Shown here piece after piece: positions 33,148 through 43,221 of a stretch of DNA of 55,020 nt. How positions within the stretch are numbered: the stretch's first letter is position 1; the number at the start of each line of letters is the position of its first letter. The translations under genes were made by a program, and so were the position numbers. A model generated the notes under the pieces. The model saw only the letters and a list, made by a program, of their open reading frames with translations. It searched no databases and was not told the DNA's origin. Origin of the DNA: Fragilaria crotonensis (taxonomy: Eukaryota > Bacillariophyta > Fragilariophyceae > Fragilariales > Fragilariaceae); the NCBI GenBank assembly GCA_022925895.1, contig JAKSYS010000412.1, positions 1-55,020 on the forward strand. The letters run 5' to 3'.

Positions 33148-34317
33148 ATGTTCAATCCAGAAATTCGAAACCATACCTCTCCCAAGCAAATATTGGACAT
33201 CCTCATCATCGGTGGCGGTCTGTCAGGTCTAATGGTGGCTCACGAAATTCATCGCACATATCCATCCGCCTCGTGGAAACTGCTTGAGGCTCGTCCAATC
33301 CTGGGTGGTCGTTTGGCGAATGATGTACAGGGCCAGTCCATCGATATGGGTGGCGCTTGGATTTGGCCGCAACAGCAACCGTTCATGCGAAAGCTAACGT
33401 CCACTCTAAACATTACAACCCTGGTACAACCGGACGATCCATCGTCCATGCGCATTGATGGGGGTGCCGTGACATTTATTCACGAATTGGCCAAGAACTT
33501 GCCCCAAGATCGCATCATTCTGAATTCTCCAGTGACGGCATGTTCGCTGAAATCAGCCGCAGCCGACAATTTTCAACAGCATGATCGGCAAGAATGTGGA
33601 GTTGTCGATGCAACCAATGCCAATGACAAGGATAACCAAGCGATGGTCATTCACGTTCAGACCAAAACGGAAACTCTCGTTGCCAAACGAGTTGTTATCG
33701 CAGTCCCACCTAAAATAGCATCGCTGCATATGCAGTTCCATCCTGCACTGTCTCTGGAAAAGCAGCGCGCCATGTCCGACAGTTCAACGTGGATGGCTGG
33801 AGTAACAAAGGTTTCTTTGATCTACCCAAAAAACTTTTGGACTGCGGATTCATCAAATTTGGGCTTTCCCAATAGAGGAGGGAGTGTTGCACCGGCTTTT
33901 CAAGTTTACGATGCATCCACCAAGGACGGGTCGGTAGCGGCGTTGACCTTCTTTGCACTCGTGCCGCCAAAGTCTCCAGCACTCACAGATGATACTGTGC
34001 TAGCCGATCAAGTGGCTTCTCAAATGGAACAAATGTGGAAGTATTTCCGATTACCCTTTGCATCACAGGCCAAAAGTTACACTGGCATATGCGTGAAACG
34101 CTGGCCCGAGGAACCGTACATTGCCGAAGATCCTGAACCCACGGCTGTTCGTCCGCATCCACACCCTGTGCGAGCTCTATCTACAAACGAGTGGAACGAT
34201 CAACTCTTGTTTGCAGGGAGCGAAAGTGATCGCTTCTCTCCCGGCGTCATGGAGGGTGCGGTAAGCGCGGCTATGCGAGTTGTAAACGCTTTGCAGGAAA
34301 TTCTAGGGAAAAAGTGA
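33148..34317 (+). CDS. Flavin-containing amine oxidase
   Basis: 389 residues from the ATG at 33148. The open frame continues upstream into the right terminal repeat of the adjacent element but has no ATG there, so the 5' end or first exon may have been altered by that insertion. The FAD-binding dinucleotide motif ILIIGGGLSGLMVAHEI is followed by LLEARPILGGRL and DMGGAWIWP. The C-terminal FAD site reads LLFAGSESDRFSPGVMEGAVSAAMR. This layout is that of monoamine and polyamine oxidases, which oxidise amines to aldehydes with release of H2O2. Substrate and localisation cannot be read, and no clear signal peptide is visible from this start. Confidence 0.87.
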   Translation: MFNPEIRNHTSPKQILDILIIGGGLSGLMVAHEIHRTYPSASWKLLEARPILGGRLANDVQGQSIDMGGAWIWPQQQPFMRKLTSTLNITTLVQPDDPSSMRIDGGAVTFIHELAKNLPQDRIILNSPVTACSLKSAAADNFQQHDRQECGVVDATNANDKDNQAMVIHVQTKTETLVAKRVVIAVPPKIASLHMQFHPALSLEKQRAMSDSSTWMAGVTKVSLIYPKNFWTADSSNLGFPNRGGSVAPAFQVYDASTKDGSVAALTFFALVPPKSPALTDDTVLADQVASQMEQMWKYFRLPFASQAKSYTGICVKRWPEEPYIAEDPEPTAVRPHPHPVRALSTNEWNDQLLFAGSESDRFSPGVMEGAVSAAMRVVNALQEILGKK

Positions 34318-35128
34318 ACTGCAAACAATAGATACAGTCGGCAACTCTCCTGGACTCTACCTAGACTCCAGACTTCATGATAGAGTGATCCTTTTCCCGG
34401 TACGAGTGTCATGTCTCGCTATTGAGGTCCACCGGTGGCTACCACAACAGTAGTGCGAGTACCATGTTGGGCGAGACGAGGATTGGGAGGGGTTGTCAAT
34501 TGTCGAGGTCAAGGGTCAAGTATTTCTATGTATTCATACAAGTGCTCCGAGCTCCGAGTCGTACCTGTGCTAGTACCTAGTACCTATGTCACACGTATGT
34601 ACATGCGTAGCTGTATAGTTCTCGGGTAATACAGTACGCATATGTCCTCCAACCTGCTGCAGTACTCGAGTACCAGGTACCAGGTAGTACAATTGAAATC
34701 ACACGTACTATCGCATACAGTAGGTCACTTCTGATCTTTAACCGCCGACATCTGCTCGACTCTCTAAGCATATGCATGTGCTTATACGTGTATGAATATA
34801 AACAGGTACATACATAGACGTACGGCACTGCATTACAGGGAGTACACGGTACCGGTAAATTAATTCAGGAAACGAGATGGCCAACAACCACCGCGTTTTA
34901 AGTTCAACGTCAGCCACCGACTCGCGACTCGCGACGTTTCGAAGACAATCACTATTCGTGCAAATGAGTCGTCACTGCAGCGAATCGGCAAATCAATTAG
35001 GAGTGACATCCTCCTATCACAATTGCTTCTCATTTGATTCCGTGCACTTTGGACATTGGATTTCACTTGCGTGTTCGTGATCTGCTGCTCACAAGCGCTG
35101 CTTCATTACTCTTTGAAGGGGTCAAGCC
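34318..35128. repeat. Intergenic with GTAC-rich island 6
   Basis: About fifteen GTAC tetramers between 34555 and 34860 (1.2 expected). It includes overlapping words such as CAGTACTCGAGTACC and TACCGGTA at 34850-34857. No gene seen; the last 250 bp before the Hub1 start are ordinary sequence. Confidence 0.7.
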
Positions 35129-35428
35129 ATGATTGAAGTCATCTTGAATGATCGGTTGGGAAAGAAGGTTCGAGTGAAATGTAACGAAGACGATACCATA
35201 GGAGACCTCAAAAAGTTGGCAGCCGCACAGCTTGGAACGCGACCAGAAAAACTCAAGATCCAGAAGTGGTATACCATCTATAAGGATCACATCACGTTGG
35301 AGGACTACGAGATCCATGATGGTATGGGTCTGGAACTGTAAGTTGTTAGCGAAGTTTGCTTGAGATGCGAATCGCCGGCATCATTTCAATTGTAACCTAA
35401 CGAATAGCTACGCAGGTACTATCAATAA
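35129..35428 (+). CDS. UBL5: Ubiquitin-like protein Hub1/UBL5
   Basis: Exon 1 (35129-35337) and a 13-nt last coding exon (35416-35428) are separated by a 78-nt GTAAGT...CAG intron. Together they give 73 residues, the exact family length. The sequence starts [18 protein letters not shown] and contains [11 protein letters not shown] and [20 protein letters not shown]. It ends LELYYQ, with the double Tyr that characterises Hub1, which is not processed to a diglycine and binds partners non-covalently. Hub1 modulates spliceosome function through Snu66-type proteins. The acceptor at 35415 is chosen because only it restores YYQ and the stop. Confidence 0.97.
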
Positions 35429-35560
35429 GGCACTGATCCTCCCTTCTCAAAGGCTTCAAATGTGCATCCCCACCCGATTGAAGATAATTGTATTGCAAAC
35501 AAACCCCGACCGAGCGATGCTTACCTCTGGTAACACCATCCCAAATTTGAACACAATGTA

Positions 35561-36721
35561 CTAAAAACCATTAACACATGTTGACTTCGTCCTCTTCGTC
35601 ACCAACTCTTCCACCAAATTAGCAACGCACACCTTCATTCCTTCTTTTTGCCCTCGTATCCATGCTCGGTACTCCTCCAGATCTGAATTGCGCGCCTCCA
35701 CATTCTCCAACAAATCCTTGAGCAACTTGTGAATTGCTTCCGGGTCAAAAACCTTGACTTTATACTTTGCTGGCAGCGGCACATCCTCATCATATTGGGC
35801 CGCTCCCTCTTGATTGGTCACCACCAAACACCCAGCCAGCGCTGCCTCCCGTGGCAACCGATCCATGCCAGGATGAGGTCCAAAATCCATGTAAATTTTG
35901 GCCCGCAGCAACAGGCCTCGCACTTCATCCGGAGTAATTCGAACGCTACCCTCAGGACCTTCTCCAATGGGACGGAACTGAATGGCGGCGCCGCTGCGTT
36001 TGCGAATGGCATCCGTGAAATGCACTCCTTTTAAGGGATTGAACAAAACGTCAATCGATCTGTTGATGGAATTGTCGGGGTTTGGAGGGTTCGAAATGTA
36101 TTCCGTCATTTGGTAGATGTACAAGGCTCCGTTTGAGAGCAGGTGTTGTTTTGCATATTCACTTTGATACAAGTGAATGATATCCTTGCGGGCCCAATCT
36201 TTGAATCGACGAGTGTTGTTGTCGACGCTGAGCCACCAAATCGCGCAGGGTGTTGGCTCTGAAGTGCAGTGATCCAAATAATCCATCATCTCGTCGGTCC
36301 AACATTCGGGCCACAGTATCAAATAAGATGGGTTTCCTCGTCGCAATGCATCATGGGATACCGCAGGAGCGTTATAGTGACGATAAGGCGCAGGGGTTGT
36401 AGAGCGAGGCGCAAACGTGACACCAACGCCATTACTGACCACATATAACATATATGCTGGAATGTTTGTACTTTCATTCAATTGATCACAGAGTTGATGC
36501 AGAGCTTCTGGACCGCCAGTCTGTGCACCAGCGGGACAAACCAAAAAAATCTTTTGCACTGGAGGAAAAGTACCGGCGTCCAATCGTCGGGATCGTTTCC
36601 GAGGCTGCTGTTCTTCTACATCTGACCCAGTGATACCATTCGGTATGTTGGTCGATGTTTTGGCTGAAAGATTCTGCGCACTCCGTTGAAGCTGCCCCAA
36701 GAGCGAGGCAAAGTCTGACAT
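35561..36721 (-). CDS. Bacterial-like glycosyltransferase-family protein
   Basis: 386 residues, ATG at 36721, single exon. After a polar N-terminus with a basic patch (PRKRSRRLD), the body resembles uncharacterised glycosyltransferase-like proteins found mostly in bacteria. Segments: FLVCPAGAQTGGPEALHQL, LILWPECWTDEM, IWWLSVDNNT, HLYQSEYAKQHLL, LFNPLKGVHFTD, then IYMDFGPHPGMDRLPREAAL and GCLVVTNQEGAAQYDEDVPLP. The last two form the nucleotide-sugar-binding and acidic end of a GT-B-like fold. There is no signal peptide, so it is probably cytosolic. Horizontal acquisition is suspected from family distribution as I remember it, not proven here. The acceptor is unknown. Confidence 0.75.
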   Translation of the reverse strand: MSDFASLLGQLQRSAQNLSAKTSTNIPNGITGSDVEEQQPRKRSRRLDAGTFPPVQKIFLVCPAGAQTGGPEALHQLCDQLNESTNIPAYMLYVVSNGVGVTFAPRSTTPAPYRHYNAPAVSHDALRRGNPSYLILWPECWTDEMMDYLDHCTSEPTPCAIWWLSVDNNTRRFKDWARKDIIHLYQSEYAKQHLLSNGALYIYQMTEYISNPPNPDNSINRSIDVLFNPLKGVHFTDAIRKRSGAAIQFRPIGEGPEGSVRITPDEVRGLLLRAKIYMDFGPHPGMDRLPREAALAGCLVVTNQEGAAQYDEDVPLPAKYKVKVFDPEAIHKLLKDLLENVEARNSDLEEYRAWIRGQKEGMKVCVANLVEELVTKRTKSTCVNGF

Positions 36722-37631
36722 GTTCCTTGAATATCAATATCCGGTCGCAATAAAATATTGGATGGGGCTACAGCACAATAGAGCGGGAATCAGATCTCGC
36801 AAGGACTACCGATATCGAATCATTGTGATGGCCTGCACGAAGGTGGGCTAAAACAAAATCGGGTTGTGGAAGTTGGCCTGTTGTGGGAAGTGTGATCACG
36901 GAGACAGACGTGATGACGTGATACATCAGTCACCGTACAATACCGGTAGAGTAGACTCCTGTACAAACTCGTATCGTAGCACCAGTAAAATAAGCCCGGC
37001 CATACTACTGGAGGTCTCCAGTATCCTGTATCCTGTATCCAGAATCATTCACACCAATGCTACGTGAACCTGGTACAATCTGTACGAAGTATGATACAAA
37101 GGGCCAGGTACGATCCTCCGGGTACTGCTTACTTGTGCATGTCTATCATATGTATGTCGTTCTATGCTGTATATACTACGTATGGCATATGCATACATCA
37201 TCCAAAGTACTACCGATAGTACTAGAGTACAAGAGTACCCTACCTGGTACAGTACCGCAGTGGCAGTGGCCTCACTGACGGCGTGTCTGCCCTCTGTCCA
37301 TAAAAACCTGGATCCATTTTCTTTGATGTGAGAGAAACAAGTACAGTAAAATGCAACTCGCTGAGTCAGCCATCGCAAACCTGAGCTGTGTTCTCTGCAC
37401 AGAGCAATTACTGCTGAATGCTGATGCAAGTGAGGAGGCCGCATCACTTTTACCTTGTATCATAGCATGCATGAAATCTGAAACACAGTAATGCACTCTT
37501 CCACTGACAGCGCATGATCGAAGCTCTCGACACTTCAAGAACTGAAGCGATTGTCATAGTCATCCTTAATTTCTATCTTTAGAATCGTTCGGCCTTACCG
37601 CCTACTCCCAGCACTCCAGCAGCATCTAACA
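36722..37631. repeat. Divergent intergenic region with GTAC-rich island 7
   Basis: About twelve GTAC tetramers between 36935 and 37260, with TACCGGTA at 36941-36948, GTACAGTAC at 37247-37255, and three near-tandem GTATCCT units around 37020. The final 350 bp before the kinase gene are non-repetitive and likely promoter. Confidence 0.65.
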
Positions 37632-39215
37632 ATGAAGAATCAACGCAAATCTCTTGCTCTGCTGATTTCTTTTCTTTTGCTAATGACTCGGCAATCGAGT
37701 TTTGCCTTGGTGGCCACTCCGCGTCAAAGGCCTCTGGGAAGATCATGGGCATCCCAGCTTTCCATGGCTGTCCCAACCTCGTCGTCGTCCACTACTCCTT
37801 CACGACGAAAGAAGTCGGTGCAGGAAAGAACCCCAGAAGAAGCTGTCTCTCTGATTAAGGATGTTCTCACGGCAGTCATGGAAGCTGGCCCCCGAGCGGG
37901 TCCAGCGCGAACTCTCCAGGCATATCGAGCTCTAACGTCGACAATTCAAGACTTTGTTCCAGCGTTTCAAAGGCAACCTGAACAGTTTTCAGCACCCGTC
38001 GCACTTCGCAAACTTTTCGAACGCCTTGGTGCGACGTACGTAAAGCTCGGTCAATTTGTTGCATCGTCACCCACAATTTTTCCGGCAGAGTATGTCACAG
38101 AATTCCAGAAATGTCTCGATCAGACGGAACCTTTGGATTGGAGTGTCATTAAGGGGGTGATTGAAAGTGAACTTGGTCCTATTAGTCGCTCCTTTTCCTA
38201 TGTCGACCCCAAACCTCTGGCATCGGCTAGTATTGCTCAAGTACATCGAGGCACTCTGCGAACTGGTGAACAGGTGGTAATCAAAGTTCAGAAGCCTCGC
38301 ATCGATGAATCACTAAAAGCCGACTTGAGCTTCATATTTGTGGCGTCGCGCATCTTGGAATTTCTCCAACCTGATTGGGAGCGCACCTCGCTGTCTGCTA
38401 TCGCAGGCGACATCCGATCCAGCATGCTGCAAGAGCTTGATTTCAAACTGGAAGCCAACAATGTCGAAGAGTTTCGTGAATTTCTTCTAGAACAGCAGCT
38501 GAACACTGTCGCGACTGCACCGAGGGTCTATCGTGAATTCACTGGAACAAAGGTTCTGACCATGGAGTATCTTGATGGTGTGTCACTGCTGAACAAGGAA
38601 GCCATTGCCACGATCACGTCAAATGATCCGGAATCTATTATTGTGAACGCGCTGAATGTGTGGACGGCGTCCGTGCAAAACATGCCTTTCTTTCATGCTG
38701 ATGTGCATGCTGGAAATCTCCTTGTCTTGCGCGACGGGCGTGTTGGATTCATTGATTTTGGGATTGTCGGACGAGTATCTCCAAAGACGTTTCAAGCTGT
38801 GAATGAGTTAAGCGTAGCGCTTGCACTGAGAGACTATCGCGGCATGGCGCAAGCACTTTGTAACATGGGTGCCACTGACGAAGAAGTAGACATTGTGAAG
38901 TTTGGTTCAGATATCGAGATGTTGTTGAATGACCTCAGCATGGTCCAACCTGATGTGACTATAGCTGCCATGGCCGATGGAAGTGTGGCTGGCAGCGTAT
39001 CTGTGAGTGAACAGGAAGTCACTAATATCGTGTTGGCGATTGTAAAAGTGACTGAAGACAACGGACTTAAGCTCCCTCGCGAGTTTGGGCTACTCGTGAA
39101 ACAATCACTTTACTTTGATCGATACCTGAAGATATTGGCTCCCGGTTTGGATGTCATGACATCAGATCGTTTGGAAGGGATCAACACGGCTCCCGTCGTT
39201 GCACGTCGTCGTTAG
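37632..39215 (+). CDS. ABC1/UbiB-family atypical kinase, plastid-targeted
   Basis: 527 residues, single exon, ATG at 37632. A signal peptide ends QSSFALVATP, with Phe near the junction, followed by a Ser-rich transit stretch. Motifs: KLGQF (about 138), PLASASIAQVHRG (about 196), VVIKVQKP, HADVHAGNLLV (about 354) and FIDFG (about 372). The HADVHAGN loop, with Val and Ala rather than HADPHPGN, is worth noting. Plastid ABC1 kinases associate with plastoglobules and regulate prenyl-lipid metabolism in plants; a similar role here is inference. It differs clearly from the mitochondrial-type copy at 24067. Confidence 0.92.
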   Translation: MKNQRKSLALLISFLLLMTRQSSFALVATPRQRPLGRSWASQLSMAVPTSSSSTTPSRRKKSVQERTPEEAVSLIKDVLTAVMEAGPRAGPARTLQAYRALTSTIQDFVPAFQRQPEQFSAPVALRKLFERLGATYVKLGQFVASSPTIFPAEYVTEFQKCLDQTEPLDWSVIKGVIESELGPISRSFSYVDPKPLASASIAQVHRGTLRTGEQVVIKVQKPRIDESLKADLSFIFVASRILEFLQPDWERTSLSAIAGDIRSSMLQELDFKLEANNVEEFREFLLEQQLNTVATAPRVYREFTGTKVLTMEYLDGVSLLNKEAIATITSNDPESIIVNALNVWTASVQNMPFFHADVHAGNLLVLRDGRVGFIDFGIVGRVSPKTFQAVNELSVALALRDYRGMAQALCNMGATDEEVDIVKFGSDIEMLLNDLSMVQPDVTIAAMADGSVAGSVSVSEQEVTNIVLAIVKVTEDNGLKLPREFGLLVKQSLYFDRYLKILAPGLDVMTSDRLEGINTAPVVARRR

Positions 39216-39651
39216 CGTTGTTGGGTCTAGATCACCACATCGGAGCTAGTGAAGTCAATGGAAGATTCGTGATTAGGGAAGAGGAATGTGATGGTCATGA
39301 GAAATCGATGCACGAGAAGATGCGCAGTGATTGAGGATGCAGGACGAGTGTAGAGGAGATGTTGGTAAATTCACTCACGTGAACCAAGAAGCACGTATGA
39401 GAGGATTCGTCGTAAGAAAACTGCCCGGGGTGCTGGTACTGTAGAGTGACGAGCCACCAGTTGCAATTATTGGGCATCTATCATCTAGATTCTCTTGGTC
39501 TATTCTGCATATAGTACAGCTATCATTAGAAGCGTAATAGGTGCTTAATACCAAACTCCACGCATATTGTTTTCAGCTTTTCGTCGTTAATTGTCTTCAC
39601 ATAAAGTTAGGAATGCAGTACCAAAGAAGAAATAGTCAAGTACTCGGAGAA
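39216..39651. other. Convergent intergenic region
   Basis: Separates two convergent genes and presumably carries both terminators and polyadenylation regions. No repeat or gene seen. Confidence 0.5.
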
Positions 39652-41043
39652 TCAAACTGAGTTTGGGCCGTTTCCTGTCTCGGTTGCTGACAAGAACGCA
39701 CCATCACCTGTAACGCTGGAGCTGGGGTCGCTTTTAGAATCATCGTCGCTGCCCGCCTCACTGTGTCCCCGCTGATTTGCCGTTCTCTTGCGATACACGA
39801 GTCCAACCAGCACAGCGACAGCCACAATGACCAAGACCGCAATGACAATCGTTCGAACAGAGGACGAATCTGGGGCTCCTCCGAGCGGGGCTTGGTTTCC
39901 ATCTCGGCTGACGGCCGAGGAATCAGTAGGATAGGCTTGTTTTGGGTGGAAGCGAACGGCAAAGATATCACCATTCACGTAGGTCCCAGCCTCCAACTGT
40001 TTCACCAAAACTTCATCGTACACGTGATGCTCGGCGACAGTAGATGACTCTTCGTCCGGACTGTAGACCGTCAAAACCAAGTCAACAACTGTACAGTACG
40101 CGCCTTGCTCAACTGAAGAGCACACTTCTGCGGCAGCAATGGAACAGTACATGAGTGTCAAATCGGTCAAAATCAATTTGTGAATGAATGCGTGCCACAG
40201 CATGGCTTTCCATCTCATCGACGTGTCTTACCAGGATTATTGCTAAGCGCAGCATCAGCTGTGTTGGTAGTTACGTCCAACCCAGTGACGGTGACATTGT
40301 TCTGTTCTGTTGACATTGGTTCCAGCAATAGTCTTTGGTTGCTGGGTTTCTGGCATAGTGAGAAATGGACCTCTCCAAAGGACGCAATGCTCTTGGCAAG
40401 ACCTTCAAGGACTGCCGGATCATTGCTAACGGAATCAACATCGAGTTGAACAAGAATCCGGGTACTGGCGGTCGAATCTCTACCGACGCAATGAGCTCCA
40501 TCTTCAATGGGCGAGAGCATCTCTGTATTTGAAGCTGTCGGTGCCGTGTTTGCCGACGGAGCCACAGTCGGAGCGATGCTGTTACTGTGTGAAAGGGACA
40601 TGCCTGGGAATGGAAGGGACATGCCTGGTTGTGGAAGCGACATGCCGGGAAATGGAATCGACATGCCTGGATATGGCAAGGACATTCCAGGGTATGGGAT
40701 AGACATTCCAGGAAGTGGAAAGGATGCACCCGCCTCGTTGCCATAAGATGTACCACCCTGAAGGAACCTCCTCTGAATGATCTTCATTTCATGAAAGCTG
40801 AGAACGCAAGGCCAACAATGTTAGCTCACTTGCACCTCATGATGCTACTGTACGAGCAAAATCGTCAACGAAAAATCGCGCGGATTCATCCACTTACGCC
40901 TCATGGACATCGACATCGTCAACAGGTCGTCCAAATTCAAAGTCAACATGTCCTCGAATTGCCTTTTTGGGACCGATGCGCATAGTGGAAAGCGCACCGT
41001 CGGCAGCGGAGGCGAAGAATCCGGTAACAATGATGAACTTCAT
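39652..41043 (-). CDS. Secreted type I membrane protein with tandem PGMS repeats
   Basis: Three exons (41043-40898, 40797-40232, 40127-39652; introns of 100 and 104 nt) encode 395 residues. It starts with a signal peptide (MKFIIVTGFFASAADGA). Next comes a short globular part with FEFGRPVDDVDVHEAFHEMK across the first intron, then six tandem seven-residue units of the form PGMS(I/L)P(Y/F/Q), and a Ser/Thr/Pro-rich stretch. A domain with several Cys follows (CVGRD, LCQKPS, VCSSVEQGAYCTVVD). A single transmembrane helix (TIVIAVLVIVAVAVLVGLVYR) and a short polar tail end the chain. The topology suggests a cell-surface or frustule-associated protein. The family is not recognised. Confidence 0.8.
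40597..40722 (-). repeat. Six 21-bp tandem repeats encoding PGMS units
   Basis: Six units of 21 bp related to gacatgcctgggaatggaagg, total 126 bp, in frame with the membrane protein. Units differ by a few bases, mostly at wobble or in the codon before Pro, so the array is old enough to have diverged but still regular. Confidence 0.9.
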
Positions 41044-41862
41044 GGTAGCAGTGGTTTTGGTCGGGAGCGAACAGAATGGTTTTCTTGCTCTTTTGTAAAC
41101 TCAGCTCAAGTTTTGTGAGAGTAATCTCATCCAGGCGAAATGCCTCTGGCAACACAAATGTTATCGCTGTCACGTCGGCATCGGCAACTGAGCTTCGTGT
41201 GAACAGCAAGCCATTTACACGCAATGTACGGTTACGTCGCCACCAAAGGTATCACTTCGGTGCGTGTTGAAACGGAAGGAACTTGTTTTGGCTTCGGTCG
41301 AACATACCAAGATTTGATGCTTCGTGTCACGTGCTATAAAAGACACTTCTAAGAATAGCAGGTAGCACGCGCCACGCAGTCGAGTGCGTTTCAACGTGCC
41401 CTCAAGTACCTTGATCAGCACACAAACACATTATACACATTGACTGCAAACTGTCAACATCACTCTCCCCTCCGACAATTGGTTTTCATCGCCCAAGTAC
41501 AGCACACGGTCTCAACGAAGTCGAAGCGTGACTTGTGATATTTCAAATTTCAAACCGTTCCGATTCAACCGGATCTGGATTTTTCACTGCATAGTATCTA
41601 CTACGCATACTTGTACACTTGTATGACATACTATGCATAATAAAGCATGATTAGAGATTAGAAGTGCGCTATGTACTTCTAGTAGAGTACCGGTAGTAGT
41701 CGTACTCGAGTACATAGGAATACTATCTACTATCTATGTATGTACCTTGTACTCCGAGTACGGTGTACCTGGTACCCTGGTAGCTGGTAGAACTACCGGT
41801 AGTGTAGTAGCCTGTAGTATGTCGTTCCATTGCTAATTTATTCTTCATCAATCGTTGACCAC
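41044..41862. repeat. Intergenic with GTAC-rich island 8
   Basis: From 41600 to 41815 there are about ten GTAC tetramers, nine of them between 41670 and 41790, and TACCGGTA twice (41688-41695 and 41794-41801). The preceding 500 bp show no gene. Confidence 0.7.
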
Positions 41863-43221
41863 TCACATTCGCCGCAACCGCATGCACTTTGCGATCACGT
41901 TCGTCCACTCGAGCCGTCGTGCCCATGGGATTGATTTCCTGGCATACTCATTCGGGAACAATTCGCACTGTGCCTTTTGCATCATCAGGGCGTCGACAAG
42001 AGTCAGAGCCATCATAGCTTCCACCATGGGAACCGCGCGAGGCAATACACATGGATCATGTCTCCCCTTCCCGCGGAGCTCAACCTCTTGGCCGTCGCGG
42101 GTTACCGTGTTCTGAAGAAGGACAAGTGGCACGCAAGAGAATGTCAGAAAAGGCGCACGCACACAAGTAGTGAATGTCCATACAAGTGGCTTACCTGTAG
42201 TTGTCCAATCGTAGATGTCGGTTTGAAAGCTACATGAATGACAATGTTTTCTCCGTTGCTGATTCCACCCTGAATACCACCAGATCGATTAGTCTCGTTC
42301 GAGTCGCTCCAGTTACTGGATCAACATAGAATTCGTCATTATGATCTTTCCTGTCAGCAGGGTTCCAGCAAATCCATCTCCAGATTCAAATCCCTTGGCG
42401 GCAGGAATGGACATGCATGCCTTGGCCAAATCGGCCTCAAGCTTGTCAAACACAGGACTTCCCAGTCCAGCCGGGACATTGCGAGCGACGCAGGTCACGA
42501 CACCTCCGATAGAGTTTCCGCTCTTTCTGATTTCATCAATGCGAGAGAGCATTTTCTCTGCTGAAGCAGCATCAGGACATCTCACCATATTGGAGTCCAC
42601 ATCTTCCATCGTAAAAGTATCAACATCTACGTTCTCTGCTTCAATATCTTGAACTTTACTCACATACGCCAAAATCTCAATTCCATTGTACATTGCCAGT
42701 ATCTTGCGCGCAATTGCACCCGCTGCCACACGCCCAATCGTTTCTCGTGCCGACGAGCGTCCACCTCCAGCAATGGCACGAACTCCGTATTTGGCGTCGT
42801 ACGTGGCATCCGCATGGGACGGACGGTATGCCACGTTCATATCATTTTCCAGATAATCTTGAGACCTCTGATCTTGATTGCGGACAACCATGGCGATGGG
42901 TGTGCCTGTCGTAATGCCATCTGGAGTCAAACCGGACATGATTTCGACCGAGTCCGCTTCGTTACGGGGCGTGGTAATTCGAGATTGACCCGGGCGACGG
43001 CGATCCAAGTCGTACTGGACTTCTTCACGGGTGAGGGGAATGCGAGGAGGACAACCATCAAGCGTCACACCGACGCCACCACCATGTGATTCACCCCAAG
43101 TGGAAATGCGGAAGACGCGACCGAACGTGTTGCCAGTTCCCATGAGCAAGAAACTGAGAGAATTGACAGCATTTGGGACGGCAACTAGTAGCAGCAGTAC
43201 AGCGGCCGATGAGTACTTCAT
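41863..43221 (-). CDS. aroC: Chorismate synthase, plastid-targeted (frame breaks likely from base calling)
   Basis: The ATG at 43221 begins a signal peptide ([21 protein letters not shown]) before the mature start [18 protein letters not shown]. Family motifs follow: [64 protein letters not shown], then [16 protein letters not shown]. An 83-nt intron (42194-42112) precedes the last exon with [20 protein letters not shown]. The reading frame is interrupted twice (A runs at 42347-42349 and 42298-42299 on the coding strand); each is repaired by one added A, restoring DHNDEFY and NETNRSGG. The enzyme makes chorismate from EPSP and is needed for aromatic amino acids, so inactivation is unlikely. 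Confidence 0.93.

Noticed and set aside
40091-40099. GTACAGTAC in the PGMS gene as evidence of an intergenic island
   Set aside because: It is a lone word inside an exon and may be chance; I count it in the total but not as an island.
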